From an uncultured SAR92 cluster bacterium (GTDB taxonomy: Bacteria > Pseudomonadota > Gammaproteobacteria > Pseudomonadales > Porticoccaceae), in assembly GCA_902596775.1 (NCBI GenBank), contig CACJVE010000015.1:1-43731 (forward strand): 43,731 nt of DNA, given 5' to 3'. The notes beneath the pieces were generated by a model. It was not told the origin of the DNA. It saw nothing but the letters and a program-made list of their open reading frames with translations, and did no database searches. Each line of letters starts with the position of its first letter. Position 1 is the first letter of the stretch. Shown here piece by piece: positions 9,665-18,198 of this stretch. The position numbers and the translations under genes were made by a program.

Positions 9665-10534
9665 TTAAATTTCACCTAAAGCCGGAATGGATACTGCTGC
9701 TCCATGACGGGTGATACAAATTGATGATGCTTTACAAGCAAATTTAAGTGCATCCTCTACAGACAACTCCTTACAAATACCTGAAATAAAATATGCTATA
9801 AATGTATCGCCAGCTGCAGTTGAGTCGACCACATCAGTTTTTATTGCGTCTACATGCAGATGCATACTGGCATTTTTGTATACAACTCCGCTTGCTCCCA
9901 ATGTTAACACCACTGTCGACAATGGATATTTTCTCCCCAATTGATTTATGATTTCATCCACATTTGTCTTATCAGATAGCATCTTTGCCTCTGAATCATT
10001 CAATATTAGATAGTCAACTTTATCTAATGGATAAGAGAGGACATCGGTCGTCATCGGTGCTGGATTAAATACGGTAGTCAAACCCAAATCTGAGGCTTTA
10101 TTTAACAAATTGCCGACCCCATTTGTCTCATTCTGAGTTAAGAACACATCATTCTTTTCAGCTACCTCCAAAAGTTTGCATATTTCATTCTCATTATTTT
10201 CTAAATTTGCGCCTCCATGAAGAATTATGCAGTTTTCACCATTTGAATCGACCTGGATAATTGCGTGACCAGTCGCTGAATCAAGAGTGTTGATATAGCT
10301 GGTATCCACGTTATTTGTATCAAGAAGTTCCTTGAGGAAAACGCCATCCGCTCCTATTGAACCCAGATGTGAGACAGGCATACCCGCTCTCGCGAGCGCA
10401 ATTGATTGATTTAATCCCTTACCTCCAGCAAATCTTGAATAAGAATTGCTTGGCAATGTCTCTCCCGGCGCAACAAACTTATCCATGGAATAAACATGAT
10501 CAATATTCATAGAGCCAAAATTGAAGACTTTCAT
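9665..10534 (-). CDS. Ribokinase-like PfkB family carbohydrate kinase
   Basis: A 289-residue PfkB-fold kinase that matches ribokinase closely in its motifs. It has GSMNIDHVY at the N-terminus, the sugar-binding FAGGKGLNQ at 36-43, NPAP at about 157-160, and the C-terminal STAAGDTF with the catalytic base Asp243. A ribokinase-style tail, ITRHGAAVSIP, follows. Ribokinase converts D-ribose and ATP to ribose 5-phosphate in the cytoplasm. Another pentose or a ribose-containing nucleoside remains possible. The stop codon of the upstream kinase gene directly abuts this ATG, so translation is probably coupled. The window also encodes a nucleoside-hydrolase-like protein at 18199, which could supply ribose. 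Confidence 0.85.
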   Translation of the reverse strand: MKVFNFGSMNIDHVYSMDKFVAPGETLPSNSYSRFAGGKGLNQSIALARAGMPVSHLGSIGADGVFLKELLDTNNVDTSYINTLDSATGHAIIQVDSNGENCIILHGGANLENNENEICKLLEVAEKNDVFLTQNETNGVGNLLNKASDLGLTTVFNPAPMTTDVLSYPLDKVDYLILNDSEAKMLSDKTNVDEIINQLGRKYPLSTVVLTLGASGVVYKNASMHLHVDAIKTDVVDSTAAGDTFIAYFISGICKELSVEDALKFACKASSICITRHGAAVSIPALGEI

Positions 10535-11602
10535 CTACCGCTCTTTGTATCTCTTAATACAAAAATCGGCCGCTGACAATGATGCATCTATCCGGCCTTT
10601 AATTTCATCTAAATCTATTCCATCTGTACTTTTTTGGCCCGCTCGGTAACGGGCGTAAACACCATGAATAATTGCAGCCGACTTCCAATGATTAAATCCA
10701 AAATAAAAATCTAGCTCATCGACATTCAGTTTTGTTAACTTTTGATATCTATCTACCAGTTCTTTTCTAAGTGGCAAGCCTTCGCATGATGATGGAAGAT
10801 CTAGTTGGCTCGAGGCATCATCAGGTTCCTCAGGCCAGCTCTTGAGTGTATATGCAAGGTCAGCAAGCGGGTCACCTAATGACGATATTTCCCAATCGAC
10901 CACAGCAGAGACTTTCGCATCCGCGCCAATTAAGCAATTATGAAACCCATAATCACCATGCACGACACTCGCAGTTTGCTGCTCAGGTTTTGAGGAAATA
11001 AAATACTCTTGAAGATCATGGGCTCTTTGGTCGTCATAATTGGCAGGCTCAATGGAAGCCATCCAAGATCGATACCATGTTTTTACTTGGCGACCAATGT
11101 AATCCTCCTTTCGACCTAATTCCCCTAGACCAATTGCGTCAGGATCCAAACTGTGGAGCAAGGCTAAAGTGTCTATAAAAGAGTGAGCAAGGATTACTCT
11201 GTCTTCCAGTTTTATTGAGTCAGACGCCTCTTTTTTACTGTGAAGCGGCTTTCCCTCGGAAAATCCCATAACATAAAATAAAGCGCCAGTAACATCTAAA
11301 TCATCACAAAACCCGAGGGGCTTAGGAACGGGAAATCCTGTCGGTGCCAAATTTGAAATTAATGCCCACTCACGGGACATATCGTGTGCTTTGGGAAGCA
11401 ATTTTCCTAAAGGGGGCCTTCTGATTACCGCACTCACTCCCTCTGAATCACTTAACATATAAGTTAAATTAGAATGCCCACCCTCTAACTTTTTCCAGTT
11501 AAAAGGCGGCTTTAGATACGATACGTTTTGTCCTATCCACGCCTCTACTTTTGGAATTTCAAATCCCTGAACGTTTTGCATTATATTATTTGGAACATTC
11601 AT
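10535..11602 (-). CDS. APH-family phosphotransferase, ACAD10/11 N-terminal type (LvaA-like)
   Basis: An aminoglycoside-phosphotransferase-fold kinase of 355 residues. It has the glycine-rich GGHSNLTYML near 41-50, AVIRRPPLG near 58-66, the catalytic loop VVHGDYGFHNC (Asp217, Asn222) and the metal-binding VVDWEISSLGDPLADLAY (Asp236). These are the hallmarks of the kinase domain found at the N-terminus of mammalian ACAD10/ACAD11 and of LvaA. That domain phosphorylates the 4-hydroxyl of 4-hydroxyacyl-CoA during levulinate and 4-hydroxyacid catabolism. The ATG overlaps the stop of the upstream acyl-CoA synthetase gene (ATGA), which fits activation followed by phosphorylation. An ACAD11-like dehydrogenase lies at 19220. 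The substrate is inferred from family and context only. It is not expected to confer drug resistance. Confidence 0.85.
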   Translation of the reverse strand: MNVPNNIMQNVQGFEIPKVEAWIGQNVSYLKPPFNWKKLEGGHSNLTYMLSDSEGVSAVIRRPPLGKLLPKAHDMSREWALISNLAPTGFPVPKPLGFCDDLDVTGALFYVMGFSEGKPLHSKKEASDSIKLEDRVILAHSFIDTLALLHSLDPDAIGLGELGRKEDYIGRQVKTWYRSWMASIEPANYDDQRAHDLQEYFISSKPEQQTASVVHGDYGFHNCLIGADAKVSAVVDWEISSLGDPLADLAYTLKSWPEEPDDASSQLDLPSSCEGLPLRKELVDRYQKLTKLNVDELDFYFGFNHWKSAAIIHGVYARYRAGQKSTDGIDLDEIKGRIDASLSAADFCIKRYKER

Positions 11603-13293
11603 CTATAGCTGTACTCCTTCTTGAGGGCCTCCACATCAATTTTCTCTGACGCAACTCGGGGTAACGGTTTATTCTTAATCCAAATATATTCCGGTATTTT
11701 ATATGCAGCTAAAGAATTTTTCAGAAAATCTCGCAAAGAACTCTCGTTTTCATTTGAGGTTTTTCTGCAATAAACACAAGCACCAACAATCTCACCCAAG
11801 CGTTCATTTGGCAAAGAGAAAATAGCAGCCTCCACAACATCAGGGTGTTCAAGTATCGCAGTTTGAACTTCTTGGGCTGATATGTTCTCACCACCTCTAA
11901 TAATAATATTCTTTTTCCTATCAACCAGCGTGATCAATTCATTTTCATCAATCTTTGCAAGATCACCAGTATAAAGCCATCCATTTTTGAGAACTTCAGA
12001 TGTCTCAATCCCTTTATTTAAGTAACAACGCATGTTTGCTGCGCTTTTTAAAACCAACTCACCGACTTCTCCGACCGCAACATCAACATCGAATTCATCA
12101 ACAATTCTCATTTCTGCTATTGGCGCTATTAATCTTCCTGTCACCCCAGGATTTTCTAGATATTCCTTTCCTCGAATTGCGATCCCTAGCGCATTGGTCT
12201 CAGTCATACCATAACTAGTGCCTGTCAATACATGAGGAATAAAGTCTGCCATTTCCTTTGCCTGATTAGCGGGTCTATTGGCACCCCCAGTGTCAATCAG
12301 TCGGATTGAGTCGAGCTTTGCACCAACTTTTTTAGCCTCCTCAATAATTTCCGCTGCCATTGTCGGCACGCCTCCAAACCGACTGACTTTTTCTGATTCC
12401 ATAAGCCTTACCGCTTCTGATGGATCCCACTTTTTCATGATAACTAACTTTGTGCCACTCCAAAGAGCAAGAAGCACGCCCCCATGTGTGCCTGAGACAT
12501 GAAAAAAAGGAACAGAAACTAACTGACAGGGTTGATACGGTTGACCATTTTTATCGGTGTAAGGAACAGGACCAAGTCCCATTGCATCTAGCACTCTAAG
12601 ACCAAAATGCCATGACATTAAAGTAGATATTGCACCTCTATGAGTCATAACGACTCCCTTTGGATGCCCCGTTGATCCAGATGTATACATAACAGCAAAA
12701 TCACTGTCTTGATCAAGATCGATTTTAGGTAGTTGGTTTTGTTCGATTGCTAAAACTGCGCTCCAAAATTCATCTGACTTACTCGAATCTCGATGTCGAC
12801 ACAAAACAGTTTTTAAACCCAGCTTAGATGCAAATCCTCTTATCTTTTCCAGTCTTTGCTCATCAGTGAATACGAGCTTTGCCTCAGAATCTATAAATCC
12901 ATATTCAAGTTCTGCTGCCGTCCACCAACTATTGAGACAAACGGTGACTGCACCAATTGACGCTAGAGCCATAAATATAAGCGGAAATTCTGGAGAATTT
13001 TTCATCAGAATCGCAACTCTATCACCTGGTCTGATGTTGTATCCATCAATAAGCAAATAAGCAATCTGACAAGTTAATTGGTGAAACTCACCAAAAGAAT
13101 ATCGCTCTTCGTCAAAAACCAAGAAGTCTTTTTCTTTGTGATTCAGGCAAAGATTTAAGATATCAGGAATGAGCTTAGGACCGTTTTTAAAAACGCTAAA
13201 AGATACTCCTCGAATTATTTCATCCGTAATAAAGTAGTCTTCATCATTAGATAAAACATAATTTCTCGCATCATCTAGGGATTGGAATACCAC
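11599..13293 (-). CDS. AMP-forming acyl-CoA synthetase
   Basis: An ANL-superfamily acyl-CoA synthetase of about 565 residues. It has FAVMYTSGSTGHPKG, GTSYGMTETNALG, YTGDLAKIDENE, IIRGGENISAQEV and the C-terminal PRVASEKIDV with the lysine of the adenylation site. It would activate a carboxylic acid to its CoA thioester. Start choice: a TTG at 13326 would overlap the transporter gene by 32 bp, but GTG at 13293 has AGAGG about 10 nt upstream and begins 2 bp after the transporter stop, so GTG is preferred. Its stop overlaps the start of the APH-type kinase gene, indicating translational coupling. The pair resembles LvaE plus LvaA in the levulinate pathway, although the acid used here is unknown. 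Confidence 0.88.
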   Translation of the reverse strand: MVFQSLDDARNYVLSNDEDYFITDEIIRGVSFSVFKNGPKLIPDILNLCLNHKEKDFLVFDEERYSFGEFHQLTCQIAYLLIDGYNIRPGDRVAILMKNSPEFPLIFMALASIGAVTVCLNSWWTAAELEYGFIDSEAKLVFTDEQRLEKIRGFASKLGLKTVLCRHRDSSKSDEFWSAVLAIEQNQLPKIDLDQDSDFAVMYTSGSTGHPKGVVMTHRGAISTLMSWHFGLRVLDAMGLGPVPYTDKNGQPYQPCQLVSVPFFHVSGTHGGVLLALWSGTKLVIMKKWDPSEAVRLMESEKVSRFGGVPTMAAEIIEEAKKVGAKLDSIRLIDTGGANRPANQAKEMADFIPHVLTGTSYGMTETNALGIAIRGKEYLENPGVTGRLIAPIAEMRIVDEFDVDVAVGEVGELVLKSAANMRCYLNKGIETSEVLKNGWLYTGDLAKIDENELITLVDRKKNIIIRGGENISAQEVQTAILEHPDVVEAAIFSLPNERLGEIVGACVYCRKTSNENESSLRDFLKNSLAAYKIPEYIWIKNKPLPRVASEKIDVEALKKEYSYR

Positions 13294-13294
13294 T

Positions 13295-14827
13295 CTAATC
13301 TTGCCTCTGTGCTCTTTTCTCCTCAAGCTTTGTCAAGGTAACCCCTTGACTCTCTCTAGTAATTGAAAAAAAGAAATATACTACTGCGGCTGCAGAAGCC
13401 CAACAGATCAGATAGAGATGCCCATTCATAATTAATAATCCATCAAGCGCTTCCTGAGGTAGGTTACCCATCTCAGCCTTATCAGGAAAATTAATGATCT
13501 CTAGTCCAAATCCTGCTACTAGGCTGCCGACACTCTGAGTTGCTTTTTGCGCAAAACTTTTTACAGAGAAAATAACACCCTCTGATCGATATCCTGTTTT
13601 TAGTTCATGTTCATCCGCGACATCAACCAGTGCAGAATTCATAACAATCATGGCCAAAGGGAAAACACAGAATGCTACAAGTACGGGTATGAATAAACTT
13701 GCAACTAGGATAGAGGAATCATTATCTGGGAAATAACCAAAATACTTAAGTAAATGAGGGGAGGCAACCAGAATGGCAGGGATGACTGTCCCAATTCCCA
13801 TAATGGCCTTCTTGCCAAGTTTAAGCTTTTTTGTAACAAACGCTAAAAGGGGCATGCAGATAAAAATACCTGGCAGTTTAGCCAGTCCGGCCCACAGCAT
13901 CTCTTCAGTTGCTAATCCATATACGTATATATAGGCATAGGTACCTACAATGCCAATAATTCCGAGGCCCACGTACATAAAAAACATCCAAAAACAAATG
14001 GCCAAATAGGACTGATTCGTTAATAATAAACGCAGTTCAGTAAAAAAATTCTTCCCATCAAATTTCTTAGAAACATCCACTTTATGTAAATAAGGTATTT
14101 GATCTAACGTTCCAATCGAGCAAATTAATGCACAAGACGCAGCAACTAGGGATGCTGTAATGGCGAGAATGATATACCTAGCTCCATTCAACATACCATT
14201 CTCAAACTCACCACCCGATGGAAATATCACCACGTAAACTATGAGAGCCAGAATACTCGGATATAGCATTGTTCCAACTTCGTTATAACCAAAGAGGGAG
14301 GATCTTTCATCGTAATCGTCGGTCAATTCAGCACCAAGACCATCATGGGGAACGATATATAGCGTCAATCCAAATTTTGTAATGATTAAAAAGACGACTA
14401 ACCAGATGAAATATCCGATCTCACTTAATCCGGCGAGTGGAGCATATAAAAAATAGAGGCCTATTCCCAAAGGAAGGGCTGACAAGAACATAAATGGGTG
14501 ACGACGACCAACCAATGTATTAATTTTGTCAGATAAGGTTCCAACCAAGGGATCTGTAATTGCATCAGAAATTATGGATATAGCCATTGCTAATCCACAA
14601 AGCCCTGGCGAGACGCCAAGCACCTGATTATAAAATAACACTGTTGTTATACCGGCAGCGCTTACCATACCCTCTGTGCCGGCTCCCAACGCAAACAATA
14701 ACTTTGTTTTGACGGGTAATTTTCGTTTTCTGTTAAAGGTTTGATCACGATCTGACGACCGAGAAAAAGAATCTGGAAAATATTTCTGCCAGAACACATA
14801 AATAAGATTAATAAAACTCTTAAACAA
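13295..14827 (-). CDS. GPH-type MFS symporter (sugar/cation)
   Basis: A polytopic membrane protein of about 510 residues with roughly 12 hydrophobic segments. It matches the glycoside-pentoside-hexuronide:cation symporter family (MelB-like, MFS_2). Recognisable parts are KTKLLFALGAGTEG at the start of helix 1, SDAITDPLVGTLSDK in the helix 2-3 region and GRRHPFMFLSALPLG. These proteins import glycosides or related compounds with Na+ or H+. The likely start is TTG at 14827, with AAGGGTG about 6 nt upstream; no good ATG lies before the first helix. The N-terminus has about 35 extra, partly basic residues. It is third in the seven-gene run, between a hydratase-family gene and an acyl-CoA synthetase gene, so it may import the substrate of that run. 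Confidence 0.85.
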   Translation of the reverse strand: MFKSFINLIYVFWQKYFPDSFSRSSDRDQTFNRKRKLPVKTKLLFALGAGTEGMVSAAGITTVLFYNQVLGVSPGLCGLAMAISIISDAITDPLVGTLSDKINTLVGRRHPFMFLSALPLGIGLYFLYAPLAGLSEIGYFIWLVVFLIITKFGLTLYIVPHDGLGAELTDDYDERSSLFGYNEVGTMLYPSILALIVYVVIFPSGGEFENGMLNGARYIILAITASLVAASCALICSIGTLDQIPYLHKVDVSKKFDGKNFFTELRLLLTNQSYLAICFWMFFMYVGLGIIGIVGTYAYIYVYGLATEEMLWAGLAKLPGIFICMPLLAFVTKKLKLGKKAIMGIGTVIPAILVASPHLLKYFGYFPDNDSSILVASLFIPVLVAFCVFPLAMIVMNSALVDVADEHELKTGYRSEGVIFSVKSFAQKATQSVGSLVAGFGLEIINFPDKAEMGNLPQEALDGLLIMNGHLYLICWASAAAVVYFFFSITRESQGVTLTKLEEKRAQRQD

Positions 14828-14860
14828 AATTACACCCTTAAAAAGATTTATGACCTATAT

Positions 14861-15685
14861 TTAACGGCCAGTAAAAACCGGTTTAGTTTTATCAATGAAC
14901 GCTTTAACCGCATTTTTATGATCATCTGTTTTTGCACAATGGATATGATGCGTAGCTTCTAAATCTAAACAATCACCGACATCTCCGGAAGAAATTGCCC
15001 TATTCAAATTCTCTTTCATGTATTGCATTGCGATCGGAGGACCACTAGCCAATTCATTCGCGATTTCTTTTGTTTTTGCAATAAGTTCATCTGGCTCAAC
15101 GACCCAATTTGTAAGTCCTAACTTTAAAGCCTCATCAGAACTAATGCGGCTAGATAGAAAATATAGCTCTCTTGCTTTCGCAGTCCCAACTAATTGAGTC
15201 ATAAAGAAAGTTCCTCCGTAATCACCCGCGAAACCAACTTTTGCAAACGCAGTCGTCATAATAGCGCTAGAAGCCATAATACGAAGATCACAAGCAAGAG
15301 CAATCGACAAACCAGCTCCAGCCGCTGCCCCAGGAAGAGAAGCTATAGTTGGTTTTGTCATACTATATAGGACGCCCGAAATTGCTCTTTGTTGCAGACG
15401 CTGTCGATTTATTGATTCGTCTATTGTAGGTGGACTTTCCCCAGGTCCAGCTCCCATCGCTTTGACATCTCCGCCAGCACAGAAGCCCTTGCCGGCTCCT
15501 GTTATAACCACGCACTTAACATCAGTGTTTTCTTGAGCATTTTTTAATTGATCTACAAAGGCCAAGACCAGCTCTTTGGACATTGCATTTCTAGCTTCTG
15601 GTCGGTTAAGGGTAATGGTTAGAACACCGCTCTCCATTTCAGAAAGTAAATGATCGGTACCTGTATCAATTTTATTTTTGGTCAT
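14861..15685 (-). CDS. Enoyl-CoA hydratase/isomerase family protein
   Basis: A 274-residue crotonase-fold protein with NRPEARNAMS, GAGKGFCAGGDVKAMG and the second oxyanion loop GAAAGAGLSIALACDLR. The first hydratase Glu is replaced by Ser. The following TTAFAKVGFAGDYGGTFFM has an Asp at the position of the catalytic Asp in PaaG-type isomerases. The enzyme is therefore more likely an isomerase or another crotonase activity than a standard hydratase; this is inference. The ATG has a strong GGAGG ribosome binding site. The transporter gene follows after 33 bp, and the VOC gene lies 74 bp upstream on the same strand. Confidence 0.87.
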   Translation of the reverse strand: MTKNKIDTGTDHLLSEMESGVLTITLNRPEARNAMSKELVLAFVDQLKNAQENTDVKCVVITGAGKGFCAGGDVKAMGAGPGESPPTIDESINRQRLQQRAISGVLYSMTKPTIASLPGAAAGAGLSIALACDLRIMASSAIMTTAFAKVGFAGDYGGTFFMTQLVGTAKARELYFLSSRISSDEALKLGLTNWVVEPDELIAKTKEIANELASGPPIAMQYMKENLNRAISSGDVGDCLDLEATHHIHCAKTDDHKNAVKAFIDKTKPVFTGR

Positions 15686-15759
15686 AAGTCCCTCCTATTC
15701 AAAAAGTATATCTTTATTATCAAAACGTCTTGTTATTAAATTTAAGGAATACACCCATT

Positions 15760-16503
15760 TTATTTCAAGTTAATCTGAACACCACAAACATCAATACTAT
15801 TGTTTTCAATTGACAAATTGAGATCGTCCGCATTTTTTAAAATTTGCTCTTTATCGATCGCAACAACATCAAACGCTCTCAATCCTGCGCCACGAGAGTC
15901 CTGCAGCTCAACAAATCTCACTTCGCCTTCATCGAATATAATACATGGATTATCATTAACGATTGTTATTGGAAGGTTGTATGCCTGAGACCATCTTTGA
16001 GCTGTTTCATGAGGAAATTCACTCTGTATTTCTGACCCGCAGATATGACCCACCATTGTCGCCCTTCTCTCATGCCAATCATCACCTGCCCAATACCAAG
16101 CCTTAGGGGGGGTCATCTGATCCAATGATGCTATGGCGCCCGGCACATCCTTAGGATGCAAATGCAAAGCACTTCCTCGATCTGTGAACGCTTCAAAAAC
16201 AATTCGAATGCCGGCAGACTCAATTCGTGTCTTCTCAGACTCCAAGTCTTCAACTTGGACAATAACCATATAACCGCCGTCGCCATTTCTTCGATCCAAA
16301 AGCCTACCCGCGGTGGTATTTTCTTGAATAGGAGATACTACTTCTAAAAATGTATCTCCGAGAGACATGACAATGTTTTGTAATCCAAATTGAATAATTT
16401 TATGGTCAACGTGTGCATCAGATAAACCAAATAAACAATAAAATTGGTTTTTAACCAATTCCATGTCTTTTGCAACGAGCGCTATTTGCCGCAATTTTGT
16501 CAT
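15760..16503 (-). CDS. VOC (glyoxalase-like) domain protein
   Basis: A protein of about 247 residues with two halves of vicinal-oxygen-chelate character. The first half starts TKLRQIALVAKDMELV and includes FLEVVSPIQENTTAGRLLDRR and GYMVIVQVEDLES; the second half begins near ATMVGHICGSEIQ. VOC proteins are metal-dependent lyases, isomerases, epimerases or dioxygenases, and some only bind ligands; the metal ligands are not obvious here and no reaction is assigned. ATG 16503 is chosen over an upstream TTG at 16548 because a GAGGGAG sequence lies just before it. It is the first gene of the minus-strand run and is divergent from the ThDP enzyme gene. A methylmalonyl-CoA-epimerase-like role is possible given the acyl-CoA context, but it is not shown. 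Confidence 0.75.
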   Translation of the reverse strand: MTKLRQIALVAKDMELVKNQFYCLFGLSDAHVDHKIIQFGLQNIVMSLGDTFLEVVSPIQENTTAGRLLDRRNGDGGYMVIVQVEDLESEKTRIESAGIRIVFEAFTDRGSALHLHPKDVPGAIASLDQMTPPKAWYWAGDDWHERRATMVGHICGSEIQSEFPHETAQRWSQAYNLPITIVNDNPCIIFDEGEVRFVELQDSRGAGLRAFDVVAIDKEQILKNADDLNLSIENNSIDVCGVQINLK

Positions 16504-16632
16504 CGACTCCCTCTCTGCGTTATTTATTTTTATCACTATACAAAACAAAATTTATTAGGCATTGTTGTAGAAGAAAGCGGGGCCTGTCAATAAATGATTA
16601 GGCGCGCCATACAAATTCAATAAGAGGAACAT
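16504..16632. promoter_or_regulatory. Divergent intergenic region, probable promoters
   Basis: These 129 bp lie between the start of the seven-gene minus-strand run and the plus-strand ThDP enzyme. They must contain both promoters and any shared operator. On the minus strand TATAGT lies about 35 nt before the ATG at 16503 and is a possible -10 box. On the plus strand AGAGGAA just before the ATG at 16633 is a good ribosome binding site. No clear operator repeat was found. Confidence 0.35.
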
Positions 16633-18180
16633 ATGAACGGAGCAGAAGCTTTAATGCAAACCTTGTGTGATGGAGGCGTAGAGGTTTGTTTTGCCAATCC
16701 TGGCACATCAGAAATGCAGCTTGTTGCAGCAATTGATAAGCAAAAAAATATGCGAGCAATTCTTGGTCTATTCGAGGGTGTTGTCACAGGAGCTGCAGAT
16801 GGTTATGGTCGAATGAAAGATAAACCTGCGGTAACACTGCTTCATTTGGGACCAGGCTTAGCAAATGGTCTTGCAAATTTACACAATGCAAAGCGAGCAC
16901 GAACTCCTCTTATCAATGTTGTGGGAGACCATGCTGTCGAACATTTAAAGTACAATGCTCCTCTTACTTCAGATATCGTCGGTGTAGCCTCCCCCATGTC
17001 GGATTGGGTGAGAACATCCATATCACCTTCAGATCTTGCAAGTGCAGGCGCAGAAGCAATCGCTCAGTCACAGACATACCCGGGAAAGATATGTACCGTA
17101 ATTGCTCCAGGTGATCATGCGTGGGGTAAGAATGCGTCGGTTGCCGCTCAGCTCAAAATCGAAATACCCCCAACACTCTCAGATAAAGAAATTCAAGAGG
17201 CTGCTGAAAAGCTGCTTGCAGCAGAAAAGCCAGCTCTCTTTCTTGGTGGTCGGGCGTTACGAAAACAATCTCTGCATCATGCGGGTAGAATATCGAGTCT
17301 TTTAAACGCAAGGATAATATGTGAGACACTTCCAGCAAGGATTCAGCGCGGCGAAGGATCAGTGCCCATCGAACGACTCCCATATTTCGCGGAATCGGCG
17401 GTTGAATTTTTGAAGGAATTAACACAGATAACGTTTGTTGGTGCACCGCCACCGGTTGCTTTTTTTGCATATCCTGACAAGCCTGGATGGTTATCACCAC
17501 CGAATGCCCAACTACTTGAGCTAGCAAGCCCTTACGTGAATGCGGAAGACACTTTAGAGAGATTAGCAGATGCGATGGAAGCGCCCAGTAAACCAACTAA
17601 TATTCAGGCAAAGAAAATTTTTGAATACGAAAAAGGTAAATTAGATCGAGAATCTGCGGCAATAATAACCGCTAATTTATTGCCGGAACACGCGATTGTT
17701 AGCGATGAATCTGGAACAAGCGGCGGTTCTTTTTTTAGATACACGGCGTCCTCCTCGTTTCATGACTGGTTGATTATTACAGGAGGCTCTATAGGACAAG
17801 GTTTGCCCGTCGCAGTTGGTGCTGCGGTTGCGTATCCAGATCGTAAAGTTGTCTCTTTGCAGGCGGATGGAAGTGGCATGTATACACTGCAGGCTTTATG
17901 GACAATGGCACGAGAAAATTTGGATGTTGTAGTGATTATTATGAAAAATAATAGTTACGGCATTCTTAATATTGAACTTCAGAGAGTTGGAGTCAAAAAT
18001 CCTGGAGAGAAAGCATTGTCACTCTTAGATCTGAGTAACCCTATTTTAGACTGGGTGGCTTTAGCTGAAGGCATGGGTGTGAGAGCAAAATCGGCATCAA
18101 CTACTGATGAGTTTTCCTCTTATTTATCCGAAGCCCTCTCCTCAAAAGGCCCAACACTAATTGAAATTATGTTGCCATAA
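16633..18180 (+). CDS. Thiamine-diphosphate-dependent enzyme, acetolactate synthase/benzoylformate decarboxylase-like
   Basis: A 515-residue ThDP enzyme. The N-terminal domain has CFANPGTSEMQLV and the cofactor-activating Glu48 in LGLFEGVVTGAADGYGR. The C-terminal domain has GGSIGQGLPVAVGAA and the ThDP/Mg motif ADGSGMYTLQALW running to MKNNSYG. The family includes acetolactate synthase large subunits, benzoylformate decarboxylase and related 2-oxoacid decarboxylases or ligases. It lacks the full length of IlvB/IlvI (about 570), and no small regulatory subunit gene is adjacent, so biosynthetic acetolactate synthase is unlikely. A catabolic 2-oxoacid or 2-hydroxyacyl-CoA role is possible. It is a single gene, divergent from the VOC gene and convergent with the nucleoside-hydrolase-like gene (18 bp gap). 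AGAGGAA precedes its ATG. Confidence 0.85.
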   Translation: MNGAEALMQTLCDGGVEVCFANPGTSEMQLVAAIDKQKNMRAILGLFEGVVTGAADGYGRMKDKPAVTLLHLGPGLANGLANLHNAKRARTPLINVVGDHAVEHLKYNAPLTSDIVGVASPMSDWVRTSISPSDLASAGAEAIAQSQTYPGKICTVIAPGDHAWGKNASVAAQLKIEIPPTLSDKEIQEAAEKLLAAEKPALFLGGRALRKQSLHHAGRISSLLNARIICETLPARIQRGEGSVPIERLPYFAESAVEFLKELTQITFVGAPPPVAFFAYPDKPGWLSPPNAQLLELASPYVNAEDTLERLADAMEAPSKPTNIQAKKIFEYEKGKLDRESAAIITANLLPEHAIVSDESGTSGGSFFRYTASSSFHDWLIITGGSIGQGLPVAVGAAVAYPDRKVVSLQADGSGMYTLQALWTMARENLDVVVIIMKNNSYGILNIELQRVGVKNPGEKALSLLDLSNPILDWVALAEGMGVRAKSASTTDEFSSYLSEALSSKGPTLIEIMLP

Positions 18181-18198
18181 TCCCAACACTATTTCCTC

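Noticed and set aside
13291-13326. TTG start at 13326 for the acyl-CoA synthetase
   Set aside because: It would overlap the transporter gene by 32 bp, while GTG at 13293 has AGAGG upstream and starts 2 bp after the transporter stop.
16504-16548. Longer VOC protein starting with TTG at 16548
   Set aside because: ATG 16503 has a strong GAGGGAG just upstream and fits the VOC N-terminus.
17153-17596. 147-codon open frame on the minus strand
   Set aside because: It lies wholly within the ThDP enzyme gene, has no family resemblance and is read as a shadow frame.
16633-18180. Biosynthetic acetolactate synthase large subunit (ilvB)
   Set aside because: No small subunit or other branched-chain biosynthesis genes are adjacent, and the protein is shorter than IlvB; only a general ThDP-enzyme call is supported.
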